Shown: positions 37,581 to 46,421, numbered from the stretch's first letter. The stretch is DNA of 47,072 nt from Candidatus Curtissbacteria bacterium RIFOXYA1_FULL_41_14 (GCA_001775095.1 MFCA01000013.1:22618-69689); one strand, 5' to 3'. Program-made: numbers and translations. The notes: generated by a model not told the origin, from the letters alone.

Positions 37581-38770
37581 ATTTCAAAGAAAGCGTCAAG
37601 ATTGCCTTTGTGGCACTTGCCAGAAATAAAGTCCGGTCTTTTCTGACCATGCTTGGAATAATTATCGGCGTAATGTCGGTGGTCCTTTTAATGTCACTCG
37701 GGGCAGGACTTCAGGAGTCAATAAAGGTGCAGTTTGAAAAATTGGGAACAAACACAATTTATGTTATGCCCGGTAACCTGGAAGAAGGTTTCGGCGGCGG
37801 GCAGGGATTCCAGACAAACAAACTTAAATTTTCTGACGCTGAGGATATCAAAGACCATGTTAAATCTGTCAAAGCGGTCGCCGGCGGTGTCGAAAGTTCA
37901 GTCTCGGTTACTTATAAAGGCGAGACGAGAAAAGTTGTAAGTTTCTACGGAATTGATCCCGAGTTTACTGAAATCGGAGATTACAAGGTCGAGAAGGGTA
38001 GAACTTTTACAAAGTCGGAAAATAGTGCAGGGAAGCGAGTGGCAGTTGTAGGAAATACCATAGTTGAAGAACTTCTTAATAATGCTAATCCTCTTGGAAA
38101 AGAAATTTTGGTTAAGGATCAGAAATATAAGATAATCGGTGTGCTGGAAGAACAAGGCTCACTTCTTGGTCAAGATCAAGATAATTCAGTCTATATTCCA
38201 ATTGAGTCTGCCCGGCGCCAATTAAATTTTGACAGGCCTACCTGGATTTTGGCAGAAGTGCAAGATCCCGAAAATATCACACAAACTAAATCTGAGATAG
38301 AAAAAGTTCTTCTTGAACGGCTTTCAGACGACGATTTTTCAGTTCTTACCTCCGAAGAAACTCTTCAGGTTGTCAATGTTATTCTGGGAATTGTGACCTC
38401 AGTTTTAGCGGGTATTGCGGCTATTTCCCTTCTGGTTGGGGGAATTGGTATTTCCAATATCATGTTAGTTTCAGTAACAGAGAGGACCAGAGAAATCGGA
38501 CTTCGCAAAGCTGTTGGTGCTAGACCGAAGGATATTCTGACTCAATTTTTAATCGAAGCAATTATCTTGTCAGTCGCAGGCGGATTGATTGGACTTCTGC
38601 TGGCAAGTTTGGGAACTTTGGCCCTAAACTTTTTTATGCAAGCCACAATTACCCCGGTTGCCGTAATTCTGGCATTTGGCTTTTCCGGCTTTGTTGGCAT
38701 TATCTTTGGCGTTATTCCGGCACTTAGAGCCTCTAAATTAGAACCGATTGTAGCTTTGAGATATGAATAA
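37577..38770 (+). CDS. ABC transporter permease (MacB/FtsX family)
   Basis: 397 aa. One TM at about 19-42 (VRSFLTMLGIIIGVMSVVLLMSLGAGL), a large outside MacB-PCD domain (about 43-270), then three TMs near 275-300, 325-350 and 360-383, with the TERTREIGLRKAVGARPKDIL coupling helix between. It is the mechanotransmission type, exporting peptides, lipids or antibiotics rather than importing. It overlaps the ATPase gene by four bases. Confidence 0.96.
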   Translation: MNFKESVKIAFVALARNKVRSFLTMLGIIIGVMSVVLLMSLGAGLQESIKVQFEKLGTNTIYVMPGNLEEGFGGGQGFQTNKLKFSDAEDIKDHVKSVKAVAGGVESSVSVTYKGETRKVVSFYGIDPEFTEIGDYKVEKGRTFTKSENSAGKRVAVVGNTIVEELLNNANPLGKEILVKDQKYKIIGVLEEQGSLLGQDQDNSVYIPIESARRQLNFDRPTWILAEVQDPENITQTKSEIEKVLLERLSDDDFSVLTSEETLQVVNVILGIVTSVLAGIAAISLLVGGIGISNIMLVSVTERTREIGLRKAVGARPKDILTQFLIEAIILSVAGGLIGLLLASLGTLALNFFMQATITPVAVILAFGFSGFVGIIFGVIPALRASKLEPIVALRYE

Positions 38771-38771
38771 T

Positions 38772-39173
38772 TTAAGGAGTGGGTTCGGGGGACGATTCCT
38801 TTTCAATAATACAAGGCTCGAGGCTGGTTTTTTCCTCGTCGGCTAAAGAATCGGTGCCTTGCTCCTGGACAATTTTGGTAATCGCTTCCTCAGATAAAGA
38901 TTGCTGGACACAGGCGATATTGACCTTGCCGATGCCCGGCAGCGTGGTTTCTGTCGGCGGTTGGATCTGCTGCTGAGGTTGCTGGGGTGTAGTAAAAAGC
39001 GGGGTAAAAGCACCTTGCCTGTAGCTTAGAACAATAATTAAGGCCACGAAAATGCCAATTAAAATCCAGACAATGTAAAAAATTGTTTGGAGACTTCTTT
39101 CAATTTTTTTTAGAAATGTCCCGCCAGAGGCGAGTGATTTTGAAAGTTTGGTTTCTGTTTTTGCAACTGGCAT
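38772..39173 (-). CDS. Hypothetical single-TM protein
   Basis: 133 aa. A cytoplasmic basic N-terminus and one TM at about 33-52 (IVWILIGIFVALIIVLSY) are followed by a Gln/Pro-rich spacer (TTPQQPQQQIQPPTETTLPG) and a small outside domain with two Cys (IACVQQSL...LEPCIIEKE). Convergent with the permease gene, with one base between stops. No family recognised. Confidence 0.7.
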   Translation of the reverse strand: MPVAKTETKLSKSLASGGTFLKKIERSLQTIFYIVWILIGIFVALIIVLSYRQGAFTPLFTTPQQPQQQIQPPTETTLPGIGKVNIACVQQSLSEEAITKIVQEQGTDSLADEEKTSLEPCIIEKESSPEPTP

Positions 39174-39193
39174 ATTAAAGGCTTGGGAGTAGC

Positions 39194-39466
39194 CTAACCG
39201 ATTGGCTTTGGAAAATCAAGAGTTAACTTGGACGGTTTTCTTTCTTGTGGGCAGGATTCTCTGGCACACTTAGCCATAACTCCTGCAACCTGAACTACTG
39301 TTACGTCTTGGTTAAAAGCATCCGCAAATACGATTCTTCTTCTTGATTTGGCCGGGTCAAAGTTAGCACCCATTGCAGTAGTTATTTCAGCAGCGTTTTT
39401 GTGTAGACCACACTCGTTAGGACAAATGCCATGTCCCAGTAAACATTGAGCTTCTTTTTCAGACAT
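39194..39466 (-). CDS. Hypothetical Cys-rich small protein
   Basis: 90 aa with Cys at 8, 15 and 19 (CLLGHGICPNECGLHKNA) and again CARESC, suggesting a metal site. The middle (RRIVFADAFNQDVTVVQVAGVMA) is strand/helix. Not recognised. It precedes the single-TM gene on the same strand by 20 bases. Confidence 0.6.
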   Translation of the reverse strand: MSEKEAQCLLGHGICPNECGLHKNAAEITTAMGANFDPAKSRRRIVFADAFNQDVTVVQVAGVMAKCARESCPQERKPSKLTLDFPKPIG

Positions 39467-39576
39467 AGTGAAGTATTATATACGAAATTCTTCATAAATT
39501 CTATGCATCTTCAGCTTGTCCTCTTCCCATAATCCGGAGTACAATTTGGTCGACATAGAAGACTGAATGGTGAGTA

Positions 39577-39593
39577 CCGAACCATTGGTCTGA
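39577..39593. promoter_or_regulatory. Second LexA-like half-palindrome upstream of lexA
   Basis: GAACCATTGGTCTGA shares the ACCA..TGGTC halves of the main palindrome (39645-39660) but with one base less in the centre. A possible auxiliary operator about 60 bp upstream. Confidence 0.4.
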
Positions 39594-39636
39594 ATTTTTC
39601 TACTACAACATACTAAACTCTTACCCTTCCAGCATA

Positions 39637-39666
39637 TTGACAGACTGACCATTTGGTCAGTATTAT
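39637..39666 (+). promoter_or_regulatory. lexA promoter with internal operator palindrome
   Basis: TTGACA (39637-39642), 18-bp spacer, TATTAT (39661-39666). The spacer holds the perfect palindrome CTGACCA-TT-TGGTCAG (39645-39660). A repressor bound there would block RNA polymerase, the usual LexA autoregulation geometry. The transcript would begin about three bases before the ATG. Confidence 0.75.
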
Positions 39667-39675
39667 GTTTGTATT

Positions 39676-40302
39676 ATGACTGCTCGAAAAGTTGAAGGAC
39701 TAACCGTTAGACAAAAGCAAACCTTAATGTTTATTTACAATTCAATCAAATATTCCGGTTTCCCTCCAACTTTATCCCAACTCCGGGAAGAATTACAAGT
39801 TTCCTCAAATCAGGCAGTTCTGGATCTTCTCAAAATTCTCGAGAACAAAAAATATATTAGAAAAGAGGAAGGAGTCGCCCGTGGTATACAGTTAACCCAA
39901 AAAGGTTTTGAAGAACTAAATGTTTCCACCTACGCTCCAATGGTTGGTGTTACAGCTGCTGGACCTTTTATGGATACCTTAGAACAATACGGAGAATGGA
40001 TGGAAATTTCACAAGATCTTTCCAAACTTTCAGAGAAAATCGCACTTTTCAAAATAAAAGGTGATTCCATGATAGGCGCGGGGCTTAAAGACGGGGATAT
40101 TGTGGTCATAAAGTACGAGGTTAATGAATTTAGAAATGGAGACATAGTACTGGCCAGAAGCGACGAAGGCACAACAATAAAAAGATTTGTAAATGTGAAT
40201 GGAAAAATCCACCTGGCACCGGAAAATCCTAAATATCCCCATATTCCTTTTACTCCGGATCTGCGTTTAATAGGAAAAGTGATCTCAAAAATCGAGGTAT
40301 GA
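39676..40302 (+). CDS. lexA: LexA-family repressor
   Basis: 208 aa. N-terminal winged helix (LTVRQKQTLMFIYNSIKYSGFPPTLSQLREELQVSSNQAVLDLLKILENKKYI) and C-terminal S24 latent protease. Cleavage site Ala95-Gly96 (GVTAAGPF), nucleophile Ser131 (KGDSMIGAGL), general base Lys169 (EGTTIKRF). All parts for RecA-stimulated self-cleavage are present. The gene overlaps the following nuclease-methyltransferase gene by four bases, so it is the first gene of the restriction operon and not only a global regulator. Confidence 0.95.
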   Translation: MTARKVEGLTVRQKQTLMFIYNSIKYSGFPPTLSQLREELQVSSNQAVLDLLKILENKKYIRKEEGVARGIQLTQKGFEELNVSTYAPMVGVTAAGPFMDTLEQYGEWMEISQDLSKLSEKIALFKIKGDSMIGAGLKDGDIVVIKYEVNEFRNGDIVLARSDEGTTIKRFVNVNGKIHLAPENPKYPHIPFTPDLRLIGKVISKIEV

Positions 40303-42236
40303 ACACAAAACAAATCTTGGACAAAATCTTTAAAAGTCCCGATCAAACCTACGGACTGGAAGAGTTTGGTCCGCTTCATCCTGAAGATATTCTGGAAATT
40401 TTTGAAAAAGAAAAGGGAAAATACTACCTCAAGTGCTTTAAGCGCAACAGGGACTTATTGGTTTGGAACGAAGATAAACAAACTGGCGAGCCGGAGGAAA
40501 TTGTCCGCCAGCTTTGGATTCAGAAATTAATTAAAGATTACCATTATCCTCTTGATCGAATCGGGGTTGAAGTATCGGTTGATTTTGGCCGTGAAGTTCA
40601 CGAAAAAGCAGCAGATATTGTAGTTTACCAAGAAGATAAAGAAACATGTCTTATTGTTCTGGAAATGAAGAGTCCTGACGCCAAAGATGGCTTGGAACAG
40701 ATAAAAAGCTATCTCAACGCTAAAGGCAGTCCAATTGGAGTTTTAAGCGATGGGAAAGCCACTGTGATTTTATATCGTCCTTATCCCCACCAATTTGAAA
40801 ACACCCTGCGTGATATTCCAAGAATAGACCAAACTATTCAAGATGTTTTCGAATCACGTTTGGTCCTAGCAGATCTTGAGACCAACTTTGATCTGGTAAA
40901 AATAATAAAAATCTTAGAGGAATTAGTTTTAGCAGGAGCAGGTGTGGATTCATTCAATGAAATTTTTAAACTAATTTACGCCAAACTTTATGACGAAAAA
41001 TACGCCCGTGATCGCGACAACGAGCTTTTATTCAGGCAATCTTCAGACACCAGAATCACATACGACAATATCCAGCGCCTTTTTAACGATGCCAAACGCG
41101 AGTGGCCGGGAATGTTTTTGGAAGGCGAGAATATTCAACTTGCGCCAGGCCACCTGTCAGTTTGTGTGGGGGAGCTGGAAAAAATCAAACTTTATGACGC
41201 CAACTTAGAAATTATTGATCAAGCCTTTGAGTACTTACTTCCTGAAGTTGCCAAAGGCACGAAAGGGCAATACTTTACTCCCCGTCATGTCATCGATATG
41301 GCTGTTAAAATGCTAAACCCCAAAGAAACAGAATATATCATTGACCCTGCTTCCGGCTCCGGTGGCTTTTTGACCCATGCTATGCAATGGGTTTGGGATC
41401 ATGATTTGGCGGAAAAATCGCGCGAAACCAAAATAAATTATGCTTCTACCCATATTTACGGTATAGATTTTGACGATAAACCCATTAAAATCTCCCGAGC
41501 TCTCATGCTTATCGCCGGTGACGGTAAATCGCATGTTTTCAAACTAAATTCTCTCAACCCCGCTGAGTGGCAGGGTGATGAAAGCGAAAAAGAAAGAGCC
41601 AGATCAGAACTCCGAGACAGGCTGCACAAGTTTTCAAATTATACCGAAGATGAAGAAAACAAAAGGCATTTTAAATATTTTGACTTTGACGTTCTTTTGA
41701 CCAATCCTCCATTTGCCGGAGAAATAAAAGACCGCGCTCTGCTAAACGAATATTTCCTGGCAAAAAATGATAAAGGCAAACTCCGAAACAAGATGGAGCG
41801 CCACATTCTTTTCGTCGAGCGGGCACTGAATCTGATAAAGCCAGGCGGTCGGTTGGCAATCGTTCTTCCGCAAGGAGTTTTAAATAATACGAACATGGAA
41901 TATATCCGCGATTGGCTTTTTGATAAGGCGAGAATACTAGCGGTAGTTGGACTTAATGTGAATACCTTTAAGCCCCACACCGGTACGAAGACATCTGTCC
42001 TTTTCTTGCAGAAATGGCAAGAGGACGAGAAACCGTTGGGGAATTACCCAATCTTTTTGGCGGTTTCCAAAAGAAGCGGAAAAAATAATAGCGGGGATTA
42101 TATTTACAAAAAAGATGCTGATGGTGTCGTGATTAGGGACGCCAAAGGCCACAAAGCCGTAGACCATGATTTAGACCAAATCGCCGAACAATTTATCGAA
42201 TTCGGCAAGAAGGAAGGATTTAGTTTTTGGGGTTAG
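40299..42236 (+). CDS. Restriction-modification fusion: PD-(D/E)xK nuclease plus N6-adenine methyltransferase
   Basis: 645 aa. N-terminal HSDR_N-like nuclease domain with Asp106 (AADIVVYQ) and Glu122-x-Lys124 (LIVLEMKSP). A helical linker follows, then the type I-like methyltransferase: QYFTPRHVIDMAV, motif I IDPASGSGGFLTHAM (from about 348) and motif IV LLTNPPFAGE (NPPF 469-472). Size and order recall the BcgI A subunit (type IIB), which works with a separate specificity subunit, as here. It would both methylate and cut DNA near sites chosen by the HsdS-like protein. No helicase-type HsdR is found in the operon. Confidence 0.88.
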   Translation: MNTKQILDKIFKSPDQTYGLEEFGPLHPEDILEIFEKEKGKYYLKCFKRNRDLLVWNEDKQTGEPEEIVRQLWIQKLIKDYHYPLDRIGVEVSVDFGREVHEKAADIVVYQEDKETCLIVLEMKSPDAKDGLEQIKSYLNAKGSPIGVLSDGKATVILYRPYPHQFENTLRDIPRIDQTIQDVFESRLVLADLETNFDLVKIIKILEELVLAGAGVDSFNEIFKLIYAKLYDEKYARDRDNELLFRQSSDTRITYDNIQRLFNDAKREWPGMFLEGENIQLAPGHLSVCVGELEKIKLYDANLEIIDQAFEYLLPEVAKGTKGQYFTPRHVIDMAVKMLNPKETEYIIDPASGSGGFLTHAMQWVWDHDLAEKSRETKINYASTHIYGIDFDDKPIKISRALMLIAGDGKSHVFKLNSLNPAEWQGDESEKERARSELRDRLHKFSNYTEDEENKRHFKYFDFDVLLTNPPFAGEIKDRALLNEYFLAKNDKGKLRNKMERHILFVERALNLIKPGGRLAIVLPQGVLNNTNMEYIRDWLFDKARILAVVGLNVNTFKPHTGTKTSVLFLQKWQEDEKPLGNYPIFLAVSKRSGKNNSGDYIYKKDADGVVIRDAKGHKAVDHDLDQIAEQFIEFGKKEGFSFWG

Positions 42237-42239
42237 ATT

Positions 42240-43808
42240 ATGGACAATAAAAAAACAAATAGAATATCTGCTTACCTTCTGAAGAAAGGATTGTTACCAA
42301 CAGAGGTTTTGAAAAGGACCAATTATGAGCAGTTAGATTTTGGAAAAGGAAATGGTTTTTACTACGACAAGTCACATGGTTACAGACCTTCATGGATCAA
42401 AGGCTTTTTTGATAATAAGTTGGATAAATTAGAAATATTTAATCAAAGTACAAGGGGAGTTTACTTTGTAAAAGCGTCAGTTAATTCAGAGGAAAGGTAT
42501 TTTGCCGTGCCTTTTGGCTACGGGCACTCGATGATCAATAAAATTTATTGCGAAGATGATTTTGGACTCAAGGTAGTTTTAAATCTTGTCGATCGAGATA
42601 GTATCAGAAAAATAGAAAAAAGAACCTTGTCATCGGAGCCCAAAAATACTGTTGAACAACTCAGCAAGATAGGTAATATTTCCGACTTTGGAATTGACAT
42701 TGAGCAAGATTTATTAGAGGAGATTACCGGAAAGCCTAATGATAGCTATTTTGGTGAGAATCTTGTTACTGGAAAAATTGCTTTTAGCGCTTCAGTAAAG
42801 TTCAATATCTCTAATATAGAAGAGTTTTTAAAAAAGTGTTACGAATATTACAAGAAGGAAGATTATAAAAAGCGTTTTTCTTTCATTGACCAAGTAAAAG
42901 AAATTAGAGACACGGAGGAGTGGGATAAAATGTTGGTTGGTGCATTAAAGAACGAAGGAGATCAAGACGTGAGAGTATGGATGGCAATTCCAGAAATTAT
43001 TGAGTGGGAAGATATAGCCGGATTTTCATATTATGGGAAAAAGGGAAACCTCGTTGACGACATCACTATACAGGATTTCACGCAGTCTTTATCCGAAGCT
43101 CAAAGAAAAGAACTGAACTTAGATTTTCTCAAAAAAAGAAAGGTGTCCTGTTTTAGAAGTTCTTCTGATGAAGAATACACCAACTGGTCATACTTCAGTT
43201 GTTTATATTGCGAGATAGCAAAGGATGACAGAAAAATTTTGTTAACTAATGGTAAGTGGTACGAAATTGCAAAAGATTTTGTTGAAGAGGTAGAAGAAAA
43301 CTACAAAAATACATTATCTGCTTCTTCGGGCATTTCTCTACTCGCCTGCGAGAAGAAACTCCACGAAGATAAATATAACGAGAACTTAGCTAAGTCAATA
43401 GGCGGTGTTTTGATGGATAGAAAAAATATTACTTACGGCGGCGGTTCTAGTTCTGTAGAGTTTTGCGATGTGTTTGATACTAAAAATAGAACATTTATAC
43501 ATGTAAAAAACTACTACGGCTCAAGTGCATTAAGCCATCTATTTGCCCAAGGAAGAGTTTCGGGTCATATGTTTCTGTCTGATCCAAAGTTTAGGAAAAA
43601 AGTCAAAGAGGAAGAACCCTCTTTGCCATTTAATGAAGGAACAAACCCTTCTCCTATCGATTACAAAATTGTCTTTGGTATTATCTCTGAGTCGCAGAAG
43701 GATTTGAATATTCCCTTTTTCAGTAAGGTTAATTTTAAAAATGAGCGAAGACTACTAAATACTTTTGGCTATAAAGATATCGCCTTAGTCAAAATTCAGC
43801 GAAAATAA
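42240..43808 (+). CDS. TIGR04141/DUF6119-like protein
   Basis: 522 aa. The opening NRISAYLLKKGLLPTEVL and the C-terminal block SSSVEFCDVFDTKNRTFIHVKNYYGSSALSHLFAQGRVSGHMFLSDPKFRKKV match what I recall of the sporadically distributed TIGR04141 (DUF6119) family, found with restriction systems. Activity is unknown. The conserved CD...HVK...SSALSHLFAQG pattern suggests a nuclease-like core. It lies three bases after the methyltransferase stop and before the specificity gene, so it is very probably part of the same defence system. Confidence 0.7.
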   Translation: MDNKKTNRISAYLLKKGLLPTEVLKRTNYEQLDFGKGNGFYYDKSHGYRPSWIKGFFDNKLDKLEIFNQSTRGVYFVKASVNSEERYFAVPFGYGHSMINKIYCEDDFGLKVVLNLVDRDSIRKIEKRTLSSEPKNTVEQLSKIGNISDFGIDIEQDLLEEITGKPNDSYFGENLVTGKIAFSASVKFNISNIEEFLKKCYEYYKKEDYKKRFSFIDQVKEIRDTEEWDKMLVGALKNEGDQDVRVWMAIPEIIEWEDIAGFSYYGKKGNLVDDITIQDFTQSLSEAQRKELNLDFLKKRKVSCFRSSSDEEYTNWSYFSCLYCEIAKDDRKILLTNGKWYEIAKDFVEEVEENYKNTLSASSGISLLACEKKLHEDKYNENLAKSIGGVLMDRKNITYGGGSSSVEFCDVFDTKNRTFIHVKNYYGSSALSHLFAQGRVSGHMFLSDPKFRKKVKEEEPSLPFNEGTNPSPIDYKIVFGIISESQKDLNIPFFSKVNFKNERRLLNTFGYKDIALVKIQRK

Positions 43809-43810
43809 CA

Positions 43811-45205
43811 ATGCAATACTCAATAATCCAGAAATCACAGCTGGAAGGGGCAAATCGGCTGGATGCGGAATATTACCAGCCGGAATATTTACAACTGATT
43901 AATAACCTCGAGAAAACAAAGGCATATAAACCATGGTCAGAAATTGATAGTAAATTTATTACAGGTCCTTTCGGATCAGAATTCAATGTTGAGAATTACG
44001 TGGAGGATACAGATTATAGGTATGTTCGCGGTAAGGATGTGAAGGAGTTTTTTCTTTTAGATGACGACAATGTTTATATTCCTAGTGGGGATTTTGAAAG
44101 ATTAAAAAAATATTCATTACAAAAAGGCGATATCTTAATTTCAGTTGTTGGGACCTTAGGCAATACTTCGGTCGTTGATGAATCAGCCACCCCTGCTATT
44201 TTCAGTTGTAAGAGTACTGTATTTAGAACAAATACAATAGACCCTTTTTATTTAATAGCATACTTGAACTGCAAGTACGGCAAAAGCTTACTGCAGAGAA
44301 GTGTTAGAGGTCATGTCCAAACAGGTTTAAATATAGATGACTTGAAATCACTATTGATTTTTGTGCCTTCGCAACAACAGCAAGATAAAATAGCTCCTTT
44401 AGTCATAGAAGCGAGACAAAGTCTAGAAGATTCAAAGCTATTTTATTCTCAAGCCGAAAATTTGCTTTTGGAGGAGTTGGGGCTGGGGGATTTTAAGCCT
44501 GAAGAAAGTTTGTCATATGTGGTCCACTTCAGAGAAACACAAGAAGCAAACCGGGTAGACGCAGAGTATTTTGACCCTAAATATGAAAAAGTAGAGAAAA
44601 TTCTTAGTAAATTCAAACAACAAAGGCTAGAAGATTTAAGTTCTTTGATTTCTTACGGTACAGTTCCCACAAGCCCGTATGTTAAGGAGGGTGGCATAAC
44701 TTACGTTAAAGGAGAAGATATTCAAAATTGTTTTATTGATTATTCTAAATTGGTTTATTTAGAGAAAGAGTCGACGAAAAAATTACCGCAGAAAGTTTAT
44801 TTAAAAGCAAATGACATCGTCATTTCTCAAATGGGAACAGTGGGTAGAGCGGCGTTAGCCACCAAAGCAGAAGAAGGTTGGCTATTTGCTTCCTTTACGA
44901 TCCGCGCTCGTTTAACTAATGAAGCGATAAAAATTTTAGACCCTTTGTACCTTACTTTATTTATCAATAATGTAAGCCGTCCTTACTACTTGTTAAGAAG
45001 AATAGCTCAAGCAAGTGTCAGACAGAATACAGATTTACCAACAATTAGAGATTTGCGTGTCCCAATTTTGCCAAAATCAACTCAACAAAAAATCGCTGAT
45101 TTGGTTAGGAAATCTCACGAAGCGCGCAAAAAATCAAAAGCGCTCCTCAAAGAAGCAAAAAGAAAAGTTGAGGAAATGATTGAGAAAGGTGTTAAAAATG
45201 GATGA
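43811..45205 (+). CDS. HsdS-like specificity subunit
   Basis: 464 aa with two target-recognition domains. The first (residues about 35-195) includes FITGPFGSEF, YVRGKDVKEF, LQKGDILISVVGTLG and the coiled coil after VPSQQQQDKIAPLVIEARQSLEDSK. The second repeats the plan: LISYGTVPTSPYVKEGGITYVKGEDIQ, LKANDIVISQMGTVGRAAL, VPILPKSTQQKIADLVRKSHEARKKSKALL. Each half would read one part of a bipartite site. Both halves begin with a similar EANRVDAEYFDPKY-like segment. It partners the upstream nuclease-methyltransferase. Confidence 0.94.
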   Translation: MQYSIIQKSQLEGANRLDAEYYQPEYLQLINNLEKTKAYKPWSEIDSKFITGPFGSEFNVENYVEDTDYRYVRGKDVKEFFLLDDDNVYIPSGDFERLKKYSLQKGDILISVVGTLGNTSVVDESATPAIFSCKSTVFRTNTIDPFYLIAYLNCKYGKSLLQRSVRGHVQTGLNIDDLKSLLIFVPSQQQQDKIAPLVIEARQSLEDSKLFYSQAENLLLEELGLGDFKPEESLSYVVHFRETQEANRVDAEYFDPKYEKVEKILSKFKQQRLEDLSSLISYGTVPTSPYVKEGGITYVKGEDIQNCFIDYSKLVYLEKESTKKLPQKVYLKANDIVISQMGTVGRAALATKAEEGWLFASFTIRARLTNEAIKILDPLYLTLFINNVSRPYYLLRRIAQASVRQNTDLPTIRDLRVPILPKSTQQKIADLVRKSHEARKKSKALLKEAKRKVEEMIEKGVKNG

Positions 45206-46199
45206 CCAAGTTTATAAATGTCCTTTATGTGGTAGTGTTCTAGCCCGTGATCATTGGGTAAAGATAACTGGCCAATGGGAAGCGGAACAAAAGCATACTG
45301 AAGAAACTAGGAAGAAACTAGAAAAATTTAAGAAGGAAAAATTACTCTTAGAGAAGAAACATCAGTCGGATTTAAGAAGAGCCGCAAAAGCAGCTGAAGT
45401 AATTGGTATTGAAAAGGGAGTTAAAAAAGAAAAAGGTGAACGCGAGAGAATGGCAAAAATGATTGCGAAACAAGCAAAAGATCAAGCTGCTGCTCAAAAG
45501 AAAATTCAAGAATTAGAAAAACAGCTTAAACAAGGATTTACACCACAAACCGCTGGCTTTGATTACGAAAAAGAAGTTGCTCGGATGTTATCCGAGAATT
45601 TTCCCGACGATGAAATAAAACCTACTGGAAAGTTGGGAGATAATATTCAAACAGTAAGACATAAAGGCCAAGAAGCTGGAAGTATTCTGTATGAGTGTAA
45701 AAAGACTTCAAAGTATGATAACTCGTTTGTCTTGGAAGCAAAAAGACATCAAGAAACAGCCGGTTGTAATTACGCTGTTGTAGTAACACATGCTATTAAA
45801 AGCGGTAAGTCTAAATTTTTTATTGACGGTGAAGTAATAGTAATTGACCCTTTAGGCCTTTTGGATTTGGCTTTTCTTTTACGTTCCGCTATCGTTGAGA
45901 TGCATTTATTAAAACTAACAAAAGAGGAAATAAATGAGAAAAGCAAAGAGATTTTGAGATATATGCAGACAGGGATTTTTAAAAACAGAATGGCGCTGGC
46001 AATGCAGAAATCAGAGGACGCTTACTATTTATTGATTGAAGAAATGAGAGGGCATAAAAAATTGTGGCAGCAAAGGTATGAGATATATTCAACGATTCAT
46101 GCCAATGTGCAGATGGTTAGATTAGAAATTGGAAAGATTATTACAGGTAATCCGAAATTATTAGAGGATTTAAAACAACTTCCTCAACCTTCAATCTAG
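45198..46199 (+). CDS. Zinc-ribbon, coiled-coil, PD-(D/E)xK nuclease-like protein (DUF2130-like)
   Basis: 333 aa from ATG 45198 (GAAAGG upstream), overlapping the specificity gene by eight bases. A zinc-finger-like start (YKCPLCGSVL) is followed by a coiled coil (about 25-110) and a nuclease-like domain: FDYEKEVARMLSENFPDDEIKPTGKLGDNIQTV, ILYECKKTSKYDNSF (E-x-K within ECKK), and CNYAVVVTHAI. It resembles DUF2130 proteins. It may be an extra cutting or accessory subunit of the lexA-headed system. The frame stays open past its TAG into an excalibur-like segment. Confidence 0.75.
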   Translation: MDDQVYKCPLCGSVLARDHWVKITGQWEAEQKHTEETRKKLEKFKKEKLLLEKKHQSDLRRAAKAAEVIGIEKGVKKEKGERERMAKMIAKQAKDQAAAQKKIQELEKQLKQGFTPQTAGFDYEKEVARMLSENFPDDEIKPTGKLGDNIQTVRHKGQEAGSILYECKKTSKYDNSFVLEAKRHQETAGCNYAVVVTHAIKSGKSKFFIDGEVIVIDPLGLLDLAFLLRSAIVEMHLLKLTKEEINEKSKEILRYMQTGIFKNRMALAMQKSEDAYYLLIEEMRGHKKLWQQRYEIYSTIHANVQMVRLEIGKIITGNPKLLEDLKQLPQPSI

Positions 46200-46253
46200 G
46201 GTAATTGGTTTAAGTTTATCCAGAAGTTGAAAAGGACTTTTGATTTTTCCCAA

Positions 46254-46358
46254 ATGAGAATTTTTGTTATAGACAAGCCAAACGCCAAAATAGAAATTTG
46301 CCCTCCAGATCCTCATGATCTAGATCGGGACGGTGACGGCATCGGCTGCGAGAAGTAA
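46254..46358 (+). CDS. Excalibur calcium-binding motif fragment
   Basis: A frame in phase with the upstream nuclease gene, after its TAG, reads GNWFKFIQKLKRTFDFSQ, then MRIFVIDKPNAKIEICPPDPHDLDRDGDGIGCEK and TAA. DPHDLDRDGDGIGCE is the conserved end of the excalibur domain (DxDxDGxxCE). The ATG at 46254 could make a 34-aa peptide, or this may be a remnant of a longer secreted protein, or of a C-terminal extension of the nuclease cut off by the amber codon. Confidence 0.45.
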   Translation: MRIFVIDKPNAKIEICPPDPHDLDRDGDGIGCEK

Positions 46359-46383
46359 AGAATAAATTTTTCTCACCCCATAG

Positions 46384-46414
46384 TTGGCAAATTCAGTCTC
46401 AAAAATAGTATAAT
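46384..46414 (+). promoter_or_regulatory. Promoter of a leaderless gene, flanked by an inverted repeat
   Basis: TTGGCA (46384-46389), 19-bp spacer, TATAAT (46409-46414). The transcript would begin at about 46421, next to the ATG at 46422. TTGGCAAATT (46384-46393) and AATTCGCCAA (46412-46421) are inverted with one mismatch and bracket the promoter. Confidence 0.5.
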
Positions 46415-46421
46415 TCGCCAA

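Noticed and set aside
40299-42236. Plain HsdM of a type I system with a missing HsdR
   Set aside because: The N-terminal Asp106/Glu122-x-Lys124 nuclease-like domain makes a fused RM subunit more likely than a simple methyltransferase.
46197-46199. TAG recoding as an amino acid
   Set aside because: TAG ends many intact genes here (for example dprA and tsf), so it is a normal stop.
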